53,172 nt of DNA from the NCBI GenBank assembly GCA_903884945.1, contig CAISGR010000034.1, positions 1-53,172 on the forward strand, given 5' to 3'. Position 1 is the stretch's first letter. Each line of letters starts with the position of its first letter. Below, piece by piece: positions 23,889 to 31,363 of this stretch. The notes under the pieces were generated by a model. It was not told the origin of the DNA. It worked only from the letters and a program-made list of their open reading frames with translations, and made no database searches. The position numbers and the translations under genes were made by a program. Origin of the DNA: an uncultured bacterium (GTDB lineage Bacteria > Pseudomonadota > Alphaproteobacteria > Sphingomonadales > Sphingomonadaceae).

Positions 23889-25360
23889 CGGCCCGGCCCT
23901 TCCCTATCGGGATCGCGAGTGCGGTCCTGGCTGCGATCTCGATCCTTATCCTGCGCGCGATCCTTGATGGTTTTATCCATCTTGCGCTGCATAGCCTGTA
24001 GCCGCTCACGGGCGCTAGCAAGCGCACGATCGGGTGCGGCGTTGGGAGGTACGCTGTCGTTCTTCAGCTCGGCCGACTTGGCACGAATACGGTCGAATAC
24101 GGTCGGCTCCCCCTCCCCTGCCCCGGCTTTGTTGTCGCTCCCTTTCAGCTCGGCTGAAACAGATTTGATCCTCCCGGTTGCCCGCTCAATCCTGTCCAGG
24201 GCGGCGGTTCGCTGTTCAGCGTCACGCTGCTGGACGCGAGCCTTAAGCCGCTCAAGCTCGCGATCGGGCGCGAAGTCCTTAGGCAGCGCATTGCCGGTAC
24301 GCAGGCGCTCGATGATCTCCGCGCGCGCGTTGGCGGGCGCGGGCATAGCCTCCACAAATGCGCGAAGCGCCCTTGCTCGATCTGCCTCGGCAGAACCGCC
24401 ATGAGCCTCCAATTCTGCCGCCGCACGCGCATAGATTTCGCGTACCGAAACATGGTTTGCGACGGTCTTGCTCCGCTCCCTCTCGCGCTCGCCAAGGCGC
24501 TGCGCGGCATCGGGAGCCTGCCCACCGATAACGGCCAATCTCCCCTTATCCGCGACTGGCTCCGCGCCACGTTCACGCATCATTAGAACGGGCGTGGGGT
24601 CTTGTTTGGGAGGGTAGCCGCGAGCCATCCTCTTGGTCGCGTCGGCTTCAACGCCACGATCCCGAAGGTTCTCCGCAAAGCGTTCACGGCACTGTTGCAG
24701 GAACTCGCGGTTAGGGTTGAACCGGCGTCCGTCATTATCACGGCCCGCTATGATAAGGTGGACATGCGGATGCGCCTCGTCCGTATGGAGGGCCATCACC
24801 CAGCGACGATTTGAAAGGTCAGTTTCCGCAAAATCGCGCACCGCCTCACGGACCTTTTCGGGGTCAGTGCCGGGAGGCATAGAGAACACCATGGCGATAG
24901 CTGTCGCACCATTGCGGCGCGCTTCGTCCGCCGTTTCCCACTGTTGCCATTCACGCGCCAGGACCATCATATCCTGCGCGCTCATCAGCTCCTTGCCCTC
25001 GCTAGTTTCGATCCCGATAGGCTCCTGATCGGACATGCCGATGCGACCGGCGTAGGTAAACGCGCCAACGGTGCTGGCCGCGCCATGGATGCGGCTAGTA
25101 ATCTTCACGACGACCTGAGGCGCGCGCTTGGCTGTTCGACTAAGCTGTTCAATGGCCCTTGCGCTTCGATCTCCACGGCTGCGCGAAGCGGCACGGGCGG
25201 CGGTAGAAGCGAGTTGCCCCGGCGCGCGCATGAGACTGCCTAAGTCGCGGGACAGAGCACGGTTTCCCCGATGGTCAACCTTGCCACGCCCACCCCCCCG
25301 CGCGCCCTGCACCCGCTCCAACTCCTCAAGGGTCTGATCGGAAAACTCAAAGCCGTTCAC
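23885..25360 (-). CDS. MOBP/VirD2-like relaxase
   Basis: 491 residues from GTG 25360, overlapping the stop of the upstream gene. The relaxase domain covers about residues 80-270. Motif I is ASTVGAFTYAGRIG with the candidate nicking Tyr, and motif III is HTDEAHPHVHLII with the three metal-binding His, followed by DGRRFNPN. The remaining half is charged helix, including a basic, Arg/Asp-rich tail that could be the transport signal. The enzyme would cut at oriT, remain on the 5' end and be pumped through VirD4 and VirB. The candidate nic upstream matches the P-type consensus. Confidence 0.92.
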   Translation of the reverse strand: MNGFEFSDQTLEELERVQGARGGGRGKVDHRGNRALSRDLGSLMRAPGQLASTAARAASRSRGDRSARAIEQLSRTAKRAPQVVVKITSRIHGAASTVGAFTYAGRIGMSDQEPIGIETSEGKELMSAQDMMVLAREWQQWETADEARRNGATAIAMVFSMPPGTDPEKVREAVRDFAETDLSNRRWVMALHTDEAHPHVHLIIAGRDNDGRRFNPNREFLQQCRERFAENLRDRGVEADATKRMARGYPPKQDPTPVLMMRERGAEPVADKGRLAVIGGQAPDAAQRLGERERERSKTVANHVSVREIYARAAAELEAHGGSAEADRARALRAFVEAMPAPANARAEIIERLRTGNALPKDFAPDRELERLKARVQQRDAEQRTAALDRIERATGRIKSVSAELKGSDNKAGAGEGEPTVFDRIRAKSAELKNDSVPPNAAPDRALASARERLQAMQRKMDKTIKDRAQDKDRDRSQDRTRDPDREGPGR

Positions 25361-25944
25361 GGCTGAACCTCATCCGCGATAGGGGACGCGGTGCCCCGCC
25401 CCGTCCAGTAATCAACCTCCCCTGACACGATAGCAGTGAGAGTGGCATTCGCCTCTTTGATGGTCGCTGAAAGCCGCCCCTCCATGGCGATGACATGGGG
25501 TGCAACCTGCTCGATCAAGAGCGGACTTTCTGGACGGTTGGCAGCGTTCATCGCCTTCACGGCCTGATTAAGCGAATAGCCAATGGCCCGTACTTGGCCG
25601 ACGATCTTCATGATCGAACGATAGCTGCTAGGCGCGAGGCGCAGCTCGCCGGCCTTCGTCCAGAGTTGCCAACGCAATGTACGTTTGACCCATTGCGAAC
25701 GGGTCAGGCCCGCCTTGGCTGCGACCAAATCAATGGCCGTCAGCTCGTCAGCGGGCAAACGCAGCGATAGCATTTTAGAGGCGCCTGCAACTGTTGGCAC
25801 GTCTCGAACCTCGTCGGGCCGCGCAGGCAAGGCATCGCGGATAGCACGGTTGATCCACTTGCTGCGGGTCATGCCTGCCGCCCTCGCCAGCATGTCGATG
25901 GCTTCGGCAATGTCGTCCTCAACTCGCAACGTCAGATGCGCCAT
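25357..25944 (-). CDS. mobC: MobC-like relaxosome protein with two ribbon-helix-helix domains
   Basis: 195 residues from ATG 25944; an in-frame ATG at 25980 would place the start inside the oriT palindrome and is less likely. Two tandem ribbon-helix-helix units are visible: HLTLRVEDDIAEAIDMLARA with GMTRSKWINRAI, and LSLRLPADELTAIDLVAAKA with GLTRSQWVKRTL. A MobC-like segment follows (IVGQVRAIGYSLNQAVKAMN). It is likely to bind oriT next to its own gene and assist nicking. It overlaps the relaxase gene by four bases. Confidence 0.8.
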   Translation of the reverse strand: MAHLTLRVEDDIAEAIDMLARAAGMTRSKWINRAIRDALPARPDEVRDVPTVAGASKMLSLRLPADELTAIDLVAAKAGLTRSQWVKRTLRWQLWTKAGELRLAPSSYRSIMKIVGQVRAIGYSLNQAVKAMNAANRPESPLLIEQVAPHVIAMEGRLSATIKEANATLTAIVSGEVDYWTGRGTASPIADEVQP

Positions 25945-25976
25945 TCTTAAGCCCCGTGCAGCGGACACCATAGATT

Positions 25977-26020
25977 GCATTGTGTTACAATGCTGTCGAT
26001 GGTGCTATCCTGCGAACTTC
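25977..26020 (+). other. oriT: Candidate origin of transfer (oriT) with P-type nic site
   Basis: A perfect 7-bp inverted repeat GCATTGT-GTT-ACAATGC (25977-25993) is followed 11 bases later by CTATCCTG|C at 26005-26013. CTATCCTG with cleavage after the G is the nic consensus of the RP4/VirD2 group. The site lies directly upstream of the mobC-like and relaxase genes. The rest of the 26021-26412 spacer has further palindromes, including ATTCTT-CGCGAC-AAGAAT at 26231-26248 and GCGGC-TTT-GCCGC near 26172, and no gene. Confidence 0.65.
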
Positions 26021-26412
26021 AATCTCTATCTCTTCCCTACCACTCGCAATTCTCTCCCTCAAGCAAAACCCAAAAACGTGGACGGGGGGGATGCACTTTC
26101 TGGCAACCGCTATTCGACCGTAGGCGATTTGAGCGCGTGGCTGGATCGTCGCAGAGAGAAAAGGAGCGGCTTTGCCGCGCGTTTCTGGAATTAGGATTTC
26201 AAGATTCGACGCATCGCACACGGTCTGGACATTCTTCGCGACAAGAATAGAACAATCCTGAAATGTCGGATAGAGAAAGCGGACTGGATTCAAACTAGGC
26301 CTCGCATGTGTTGCAGTGATAGCCTGATAGCCAGGTGACGATGGCTGATCCCCTCGACACAATCCCAGCTCAAACCGACCGATAGTTCGACCACAACGAA
26401 GGAACCTATCTC

Positions 26413-26670
26413 ATGGCAAAGTCCCCCGCCCTTGAAAGCATCAAGCAAGAGCGAGTCAAACTTGAGGCTGCGCTGGCGGCCATTGTTCAGCGCGAAAAGG
26501 AGGCTGAGGACGCATTGCGCGATGCGGGCCGCCCTGTGCTTCTGGCGGCTCTAGAACGTGTCAAAATTCCTGAACTGGATCGCTCGGACGCACGCGCCAT
26601 TGCCGGCGCCATTGCGAAGCATGGTGCCGCGAACGTGGCTGCGGCGTTGGTCGGATTGTCCGGAGACTAA
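26413..26670 (+). CDS. Hypothetical protein, 85 aa
   Basis: ATG 26413, with AAGGAAC upstream. It begins with a coiled-coil helix (ESIKQERVKLEAALAAIVQREKEAEDAL) followed by GRPVLLAALERVKIPELD and an Ala-rich C-terminal helical part. Proteins of this pattern occur near mobilisation genes in sphingomonads, but I know no function. It faces away from the relaxase operon across oriT and its end overlaps the convergent gene by four bases. It would be the first gene after nic on the transferred strand. Confidence 0.65.
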   Translation: MAKSPALESIKQERVKLEAALAAIVQREKEAEDALRDAGRPVLLAALERVKIPELDRSDARAIAGAIAKHGAANVAAALVGLSGD

Positions 26671-27002
26671 AAGCGGCTTTCCCGGTCGCGGCGATGATAC
26701 TCGCTGGCGAGGCGCGCTTGCTCGGCGGCATAGTCATAGCCCCCGGATCGGGCTTCGTGGTCCAGCTCGCCGCGACCTCCAAAGATGCTTCCGATGATGG
26801 CTAGGCCGCCATAAAGCACAATGCCCATGATAGCCGCTAGGACGGGCTGTGCCTCTCCCGCGTTCCAAGTTCCGAACAGGCAGAGGATTGCGAAAGCGAT
26901 CGACATAACGCCACGGAAGCGAACAGCCAGGATCAGCATCATAAGGCCGGTAACGACGATGAGGCCGGTAGGAATGTCGGCAATGATGGTCGATGCGGTC
27001 AT
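26667..27002 (-). CDS. Small membrane protein, 111 aa
   Basis: ATG 27002 with GGAGAAGAAC upstream. Three hydrophobic segments (IPTGLIVVTGLMMLILAV, GVMSIAFAILCLFGTW, PVLAAIMGIVLYGGLAIIGSIF) are followed by a charged cytoplasmic tail. No family is recognised. It lies in the presumed leading region near oriT and in the orientation shared by the other early genes. A role in the membrane of a new recipient is possible but speculative. Confidence 0.6.
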   Translation of the reverse strand: MTASTIIADIPTGLIVVTGLMMLILAVRFRGVMSIAFAILCLFGTWNAGEAQPVLAAIMGIVLYGGLAIIGSIFGGRGELDHEARSGGYDYAAEQARLASEYHRRDRESRF

Positions 27003-27171
27003 GTTCTTCTCCGTCAGCCTGCGCCCTCACCACAGACGGGCGCTGCGATGGCGGGGAAGGATCAGCGAGCCGAATGACACTGGCACGCGCCCCGGTCATG
27101 ATCCTTCTGGTTGGTTTCTGCAACGGCTCTGCGTCACAGTCGCCTTGCTATAGGTTCACCGGAGCAGGGTA

Positions 27172-27196
27172 GCGGCCAGCACATCGCGCTGGCCGC
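27172..27196. terminator. Hairpin downstream of 27204-27560
   Basis: GCGGCCAGC-ACATCGC-GCTGGCCGC, a perfect 9-bp stem eight bases beyond the stop of the minus-strand gene. There is no T run, so it may act as an mRNA-end stabiliser. Confidence 0.4.
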
Positions 27197-27203
27197 CCTC
27201 GTC

Positions 27204-27560
27204 TCAGTGAAGGGGATACGGCAATAGTCGATCATCCCCGCTCGTGATCCCGATCAAGCCAAGCACGTCCCTCAAAAGGATCTCTGCGAGGTTGGGATAG
27301 AGCTGCCCGAGATTTACCAGATTGTCGGCTGCTCTGATTTTCTGGCCGATCTGGACGACATGCGTTGTCGGCGTCCCGATAAGCGCCACGGCTGCAAATG
27401 CGTGAGCATCGGTGGTGGCCTGGTCAATGTCGTCACCGGCAGCGGCGGCGCGTTTCACCTCGGCATGAAAGCTCGTAACTGCGGCTCGATAATCTCCAAG
27501 CACAACGGTCCAAGCTGCATCGCTCGCAGGATGCGGATTCGGTAGGGTGGTGTCAGTCAT
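27204..27560 (-). CDS. Hypothetical protein, 118 aa
   Basis: ATG 27560 with TTGGAGC upstream. The protein is helical and soluble (AWTVVLGDYRAAVTSFHAEVKRAAAAGDDIDQ, then HVVQIGQKIRAADNLVNLGQ). No cysteines or membrane segments are seen. It lies downstream of the partition genes on the same strand with about 130 bases between. Family not recognised. Confidence 0.6.
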   Translation of the reverse strand: MTDTTLPNPHPASDAAWTVVLGDYRAAVTSFHAEVKRAAAAGDDIDQATTDAHAFAAVALIGTPTTHVVQIGQKIRAADNLVNLGQLYPNLAEILLRDVLGLIGITSGDDRLLPYPLH

Positions 27561-27688
27561 GATTCGCAAAGCTCCAATTTTGCGGTTGTGATTAGGGCGG
27601 GGTCGCTGGTTCCAGCCAACGGCCTCGCCCGCCATTTTAGGGGTTGGCCCTGCCCTCCCCGTTCTCGTTGATCGTCATCGACGGCGCA

Positions 27689-28036
27689 TCACTTTGCGAC
27701 CGCTCGGTGAGCCTCCACAAGCTCCTCGATCACCTGTGCCAAGGGAATATCGCGCGAGTTTGCCACCTCGTATATGTATTCCATCGTGGCGGGCGAGAGC
27801 TTCACCGAGAAGGGCATCGAGCGCCCTGCCCCGCGTTTCCGGCGCGGCGGTTCGCTGTTCTGATTGGCTCTCAGGCGATCTACCTCGCTCGCCGCGATCG
27901 GCACCTTGTCGAACCCGTGACGCAGCGCCGTCTCCCTGGCGCTGTCGTCGGCCGTAGGCGTCTCCGTGGCGGCACTACGCACCGATGCCAGAGGCAGGCT
28001 CAGATTGCGCCTCTGAGGCTTTTGCGGCTCGGTCAT
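27689..28036 (-). CDS. parG: ParG-like ribbon-helix-helix partition partner
   Basis: 115 residues; ATG 28036 overlaps the parA stop by four bases. The N-terminal 70 residues are flexible and basic, and the C-terminal 40 form a ribbon-helix-helix unit (MPFSVKLSPATMEYIYEVAN, IPLAQVIEELVEAH). A small ParA followed by a ribbon-helix-helix protein with a disordered basic N-terminus is the type Ib partition layout (ParF-ParG). It probably binds the repeats upstream of parA. The family assignment rests on fold pattern and operon. Confidence 0.7.
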   Translation of the reverse strand: MTEPQKPQRRNLSLPLASVRSAATETPTADDSARETALRHGFDKVPIAASEVDRLRANQNSEPPRRKRGAGRSMPFSVKLSPATMEYIYEVANSRDIPLAQVIEELVEAHRAVAK

Positions 28037-28707
28037 GCGGCTTTCTCCTGATCGGCCAAAATCGCGTCGGCCACTGCGTTCGCAAGCGCGGCCCCCTCGG
28101 CCCGCGCTTTGTCGGTGCCCGGCACTTCGTCGCGCGGGAGCTGGTCCAATGTGGTGCAGTATGAAAACAGAGCCTTGTAGGCGGTGCGTTCGACAAACTG
28201 GCCTATGACCGGCACGCCTGCCTCAGCGAGTTGCCCAGCCAGTGCGGCAAACTCACGAGATTGGAACCCTGTTGAAACCCGCGTCCATAGCAACCCGTAA
28301 GGAACACTGCGCCCGTGTTTGCTTGGGGTGTCCAGAACGACGCGCACGGTCGCGATAGCGTCCTCTACGTCCGCCGCTGATGGGTTAGCCGGGATGATGA
28401 CGAAATTGGCGTGGGCGATGGCAAACGGAACAACCATGTTCGCGCTTCCCTCCACGTCGATGATGACGATTTGCGCCTCGCTCTCGGCTGCACGGATCGT
28501 TGCGACAATCGTTTCTGCCTTTGCGCTGACAACCGCGATCTGTGGACCAGTTTGACCCGCCTCGCCCCAGCGCATGACACGCTGGCGGGGGTCGGCATCT
28601 ATGATCCTGACGGTATAACCCTGCTCGGCATATGCACCGGCCAACGCGATTGCCGTTGTGGATTTGCCGCAACCTCCTTTCGGGGATGCCAAGGCGATGA
28701 CTGCCAT
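28033..28707 (-). CDS. parA: ParA-type partition ATPase (type Ib)
   Basis: 224 residues from ATG 28707, with AAAGGAAAGC upstream; the longer open frame to 28803 has no homology. The deviant Walker A SPKGGCGKSTT is at about residues 8-18, Walker A' at RIIDADPRQR, and the Walker B strand is IVIIDVEG where DxPG is usual. There is no N-terminal helix-turn-helix, so autoregulation would be by the small partner, as in ParF-ParG systems. Confidence 0.93.
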   Translation of the reverse strand: MAVIALASPKGGCGKSTTAIALAGAYAEQGYTVRIIDADPRQRVMRWGEAGQTGPQIAVVSAKAETIVATIRAAESEAQIVIIDVEGSANMVVPFAIAHANFVIIPANPSAADVEDAIATVRVVLDTPSKHGRSVPYGLLWTRVSTGFQSREFAALAGQLAEAGVPVIGQFVERTAYKALFSYCTTLDQLPRDEVPGTDKARAEGAALANAVADAILADQEKAA

Positions 28708-28796
28708 TTGCTTTCCTTTACATTCATAGAATGCCCTGAACCTGCACGAGACAGCAAAGGCATTCTCATACCATACTGGCACTTGAAAGCCTTGGA

Positions 28797-28893
28797 AAGC
28801 CATTTAATGACAATGAATACTTTGTGATGCCATTTACATGCCTGCACATGGCATTACATGTATATGATTGTAATTTGATTTGCATGTAATGTG
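28797..28893. promoter_or_regulatory. parS: AT-rich repeat region upstream of parA: candidate centromere/operator
   Basis: Variants of the same 11-12 base word recur: GCCATTTAATG at 28798, GCCATTTACATG at 28829, GGCATTACATG at 28850, and inverted TGCATGTAATG at 28881. TGCCAT and ATGGCA half-sites face each other. The region is clearly more AT-rich than its surroundings. In type Ib systems the centromere and operator lie upstream of parA in this way. Confidence 0.5.
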
Positions 28894-28923
28894 ATGGGCG
28901 GCGCACTTCGCCGCCCGCACGCT

Positions 28924-29268
28924 TCAATCCTCGCCGCCGTCGCGATCGTCATCGGCGGGGCGGCCATTCTTCGCGATCACGGCCAAGCGATCAACAATCA
29001 GGTCAACGCCGTAAACGGTCTGACCCTCACGATCGTAGCGGGATTGGCGGATGCGACCAGTGATATGCACCAAGTCGCCCTTGGCCATCTTGGCTGCGCG
29101 CTCGATATTCTTGCCGAAGCAGGTGACTCGGTTCCAATGGGTATCGTCCTCCCAATCGTTGCCGACCTTGCGGCCGTAGTTTGCTGCAACGTCGAGCGTT
29201 GCCACCTTTTCCTTGATCTCCGTGCTACCGATGCGACCGATGATGCGAAATTCAGCGATGTTCTGCAT
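28924..29268 (-). CDS. ssb: Single-stranded DNA-binding protein (second copy)
   Basis: 114 residues from ATG 29268 (GAAGGAACGGAC upstream). OB-fold with NIAEFRIIGRIGSTEIKEKVATL, THWNRVTCFGKNIER and KGDLVHITGRIRQSRYDREGQ. Unlike the copy at 4397 it ends in an acidic tail (DDDRDGGED), though not the canonical DDDIPF. The two copies share the fold and many residues but are diverged. It would be among the first genes to enter a recipient if nic is at 26012. Confidence 0.93.
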   Translation of the reverse strand: MQNIAEFRIIGRIGSTEIKEKVATLDVAANYGRKVGNDWEDDTHWNRVTCFGKNIERAAKMAKGDLVHITGRIRQSRYDREGQTVYGVDLIVDRLAVIAKNGRPADDDRDGGED

Positions 29269-29577
29269 GTCCGTTCCTTCGTGCTGTCTTTGCTGACGCA
29301 CTTTGGAGGGGCGGCCCCCCTGACGCGGGCAAGCTGAAAAACGGAGGGTCCGCTTGCGGAAACCGTAGGCGCGTAGCGGTGGTTTTCTGCTTGGGGCCGA
29401 AGGTCCGATCCCGCATGAGGCAGGGGGAGCCGCCCAGGTGCGTCAATCAGCAGTGACGAGCACGAGGGGATATGCTCGCTCGCACAATCATCACCGGCCT
29501 AGGTAGCTGCCCAAGGAAAGGCGACGCTTAAGGGGAGTGCGCTAATCGAAGGGAAGGGCAGGGGGGTATTCCATGGA
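29269..29577. other. Gene-poor region with structured ssb leader
   Basis: Around 300 bases with no credible gene. Upstream of ssb it contains TCCGC-TT-GCGGA, an AAACC/GGTTT pairing around CGCGTAGCGG, and GC-rich palindromes. Words such as CGCTACGCG and GGGCCGAAGG recall the leaders of the ParB-like gene and ardC, but I could not align them over any length. Confidence 0.35.
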
Positions 29578-30159
29578 TCAAGCCTCGACTGGTTCGGCCA
29601 GTTTCTCAGCGCTGAGCCGTTTATAGATGGCCTGGCGGGTGACATTCAACAGGCCCGCGACTGCCACCACGCTCATTTTGTGAGGTTCGGCTAGCAGCGC
29701 CTTGGCCTGTTTCCATTGATCCTCAGCGATCGACACGGGCCGCCCCAGCTTCGTACCGGCACGGCGCGCCGCTTGAATCCCCGCGTTGGTGCGCTCGCGG
29801 ATTACATCACGCTCAAATTGGGCAAATGCCCCAACCATATGGAAAAACAACCGGCCTGCCGGTGTCACCGTTTCGATCTGCTCCGTGAGTGATCGGAACC
29901 CGACACCAAGGCTTCCCAGCATTTCTAGTTCGATAATCAGGCCAGGGAGAGAGCGGCCTAGACGATCGAGCCGCCAAACCATGATTTCGTCACCAGCTCG
30001 CGCATGACGCAACATATCGCCGTAGGCTGGCTTGAACACCGTCGAGCCACTTACTCCCTTGTCCTCGAAAATCCGCTCGGCACCAGCGGCGCGAAGGGCG
30101 TCGATTTGCAAGGCTAGGTTCTGCTCGCCGGTGCTGACACGGGCATATCCAAGTTTCAT
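29578..30159 (-). CDS. Serine recombinase (resolvase/invertase family)
   Basis: 193 residues from ATG 30159. Catalytic N-terminus KLGYARVSTGEQNLALQ with the active Ser, VWRLDRLGRSLPGLI, and VIRERTNAGIQAARRAG, followed by a helix-turn-helix (SVVAVAGLLNVTRQAIYKRL). All key residues are present. It is probably a plasmid multimer resolvase or the remnant resolvase of a Tn3-type element. A palindrome just upstream (30174-30190) may be its site or operator. It lies outside the left repeat of the accessory island. Confidence 0.93.
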   Translation of the reverse strand: MKLGYARVSTGEQNLALQIDALRAAGAERIFEDKGVSGSTVFKPAYGDMLRHARAGDEIMVWRLDRLGRSLPGLIIELEMLGSLGVGFRSLTEQIETVTPAGRLFFHMVGAFAQFERDVIRERTNAGIQAARRAGTKLGRPVSIAEDQWKQAKALLAEPHKMSVVAVAGLLNVTRQAIYKRLSAEKLAEPVEA

Positions 30160-30173
30160 ACGCCGTTCTCCAT

Positions 30174-30190
30174 TTGTACCAAGGGTACAA
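30174..30190. promoter_or_regulatory. Palindrome upstream of resolvase
   Basis: TTGTACC-AAG-GGTACAA, a perfect 7-bp inverted repeat 15 bases before the resolvase start; a candidate resolvase-binding or operator site. Confidence 0.45.
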
Positions 30191-30320
30191 TAATGAGGCG
30201 CGCATAGCTGTCAACTTAATCGACCTTTTTTCTAATTGGTTGTCATTCCCCGGTTCACGGCAAATGCTGCACTGCACAACTGAGGGAAACCGGGGCTTGA
30301 GGTCTGCTGAATCGTGGTTT

Positions 30321-30347
30321 GGTTGTCTGTAAATAAAACCACCGTTT
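30321..30347 (+). repeat. Left 27-bp direct repeat of the accessory island
   Basis: GGTTGTCTGTAAATA followed by AAACCACCGTTT. It matches 47920-47946 at 25 of 27 positions in the same orientation. It touches the stop codon of the recombinase at 30347. With flanking bases it forms an imperfect 11-bp inverted pair (GTGGTTTGGTT and AATAAAACCAC) around a 7-base spacer, like a site-specific recombination site. Confidence 0.7.
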
Positions 30348-30997
30348 CACGGAGTAGGGCAGGGGGCCTCCTGTCGTTCGACCTGCCGCTGTCGTACTTC
30401 CCGTGCAATCTTGGCTAACAGCGTCCGACTGCATCCGGTGGCATCAATGACCTCGCGCCAGGTACGCCCGTCGCCAAGCATAGACGCGATAGCGAGATTG
30501 CGGGCCTTGTTCTCGGGCCTCCCTTTGTACAAGCCAGCGGCTTTTGCACGCGCCGTCCCTTCGGACTGGCGGCGGCGCCGATCATCATAATCCTTTCGGG
30601 CGACCGCAGCGAGCACATCAAGCATCATGTTGTTAACGGCGGCGAACATGCGCGCGGTGAAATCGTCATCAGCGGCAGCGAGACTCCATGACGTAGGCAG
30701 GTCCAATGCCACGATCCGAACCTGCTTCGCGTCGATCTCCGATCGCAGCTTCATCCAGTCCGGAGCGGTGAGACGGGAAAGCCGATCAACCTGCTCCACC
30801 AGAAGAACGTCGCCAGGTTCGCAATCTGCCAAGAGACGAAACAGCTCGGGCCGATCGAGCTTCGCCCCACTTTCGTTTTCCATGTAGCGGGCAGCGATGC
30901 GCAAGCCTCGCTCGGCCGCGAACGCATCAAGGGCACCTCTCGCCCGAGAAGCATCCTGTTGCGAGGTTGAGGCACGAAGATAAGCACGGACGAACAT
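30347..30997 (-). CDS. Serine recombinase at the island edge
   Basis: 216 residues from ATG 30997. Begins RAYLRASTSQQDASRARGAL (catalytic Ser in the RAST motif), then VLLVEQVDRLSRLT, and a C-terminal helix-turn-helix (WREVIDATGCSRTLLAKIAREV). It belongs to the small resolvase/invertase group and is clearly different from the neighbour at 29578. Its stop codon overlaps the left island repeat by one base, and its upstream region holds an array of short repeats. It is a candidate integrase or resolvase of the island. Confidence 0.9.
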   Translation of the reverse strand: MFVRAYLRASTSQQDASRARGALDAFAAERGLRIAARYMENESGAKLDRPELFRLLADCEPGDVLLVEQVDRLSRLTAPDWMKLRSEIDAKQVRIVALDLPTSWSLAAADDDFTARMFAAVNNMMLDVLAAVARKDYDDRRRRQSEGTARAKAAGLYKGRPENKARNLAIASMLGDGRTWREVIDATGCSRTLLAKIAREVRQRQVERQEAPCPTP

Positions 30998-31000
30998 GGG

Positions 31001-31092
31001 CAGTCTCTTTTAAGCAGTCCGTTTTAGCGCGGTCTTTTTTACATTGTCAAACGCCAATAATGAGACCGGACTGGAGACGGTCCTCAAAAGGT
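31001..31092. promoter_or_regulatory. Repeat array upstream of the recombinase: candidate res site
   Basis: Three direct repeats CAGTCTCTTTTAAG (31001), CAGTCCGTTTTAGC (31015) and CGGTCTTTTTTAC (31030), followed by inverted relatives GAGACCGGACTG (31062) and GAGACGGTCCTCAAAAGG (31075). Several subsites just upstream of a resolvase gene is the layout of a res site with overlapping promoter. Confidence 0.45.
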
Positions 31093-31173
31093 ATAGCTTA
31101 AAAGCACCCTTTCATCGAGATTGCGAGAGTAGAATGCTGAGCAAGCAATGATGCACATCAAGTACGAGAACTA

Positions 31174-31214
31174 CTTGCCCTTGCAATCGGATCAAATTTT
31201 CGAGTAAGGGCAAG
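31174..31214. other. Inverted repeat between recombinase and SulP
   Basis: CTTGCCCTT (31174-31182) faces AAGGGCAAG (31206-31214), a perfect 9-bp pair around a 23-base loop. The surrounding 30998-31363 region has no gene. Confidence 0.35.
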
Positions 31215-31238
31215 CTCTCCATTGGACCCGGCGCTGTC

Positions 31239-31274
31239 GGGTGGCTCGGCCCGGCGCCTATCCCCGGGATAACC
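31239..31274 (+). repeat. Left 36-bp inverted repeat
   Basis: GGGTGGCTCGGCCCGGCGCC then TATCCCCGGGATAACC. The reverse complement at 40007-40042 differs by one base. Both point inward. They may be ends of a transposable unit or a shared upstream regulatory element, since each lies 90-140 bases before an outermost gene. No target-site duplication is evident. Confidence 0.6.
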
Positions 31275-31363
31275 ACTAGCGAAATTTGGGCTTCGCTTTT
31301 CCGAGTTCTGAGCGTTTCCGCGCATAGGCGCGATGCCCCGCTAGCCAAACTGTAGGTTCCCGA

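Noticed and set aside
28708..28803. Longer open frame extending ParA upstream
   Set aside because: The extension covers the repeat-rich operator and lacks homology; AAAGGAAAGC supports 28707.
30248..30295. CCCCGGTT/AACCGGGG inverted repeat as insertion-sequence ends
   Set aside because: Only 8 bp with a 32-base gap and no transposase; at most a weak hairpin.
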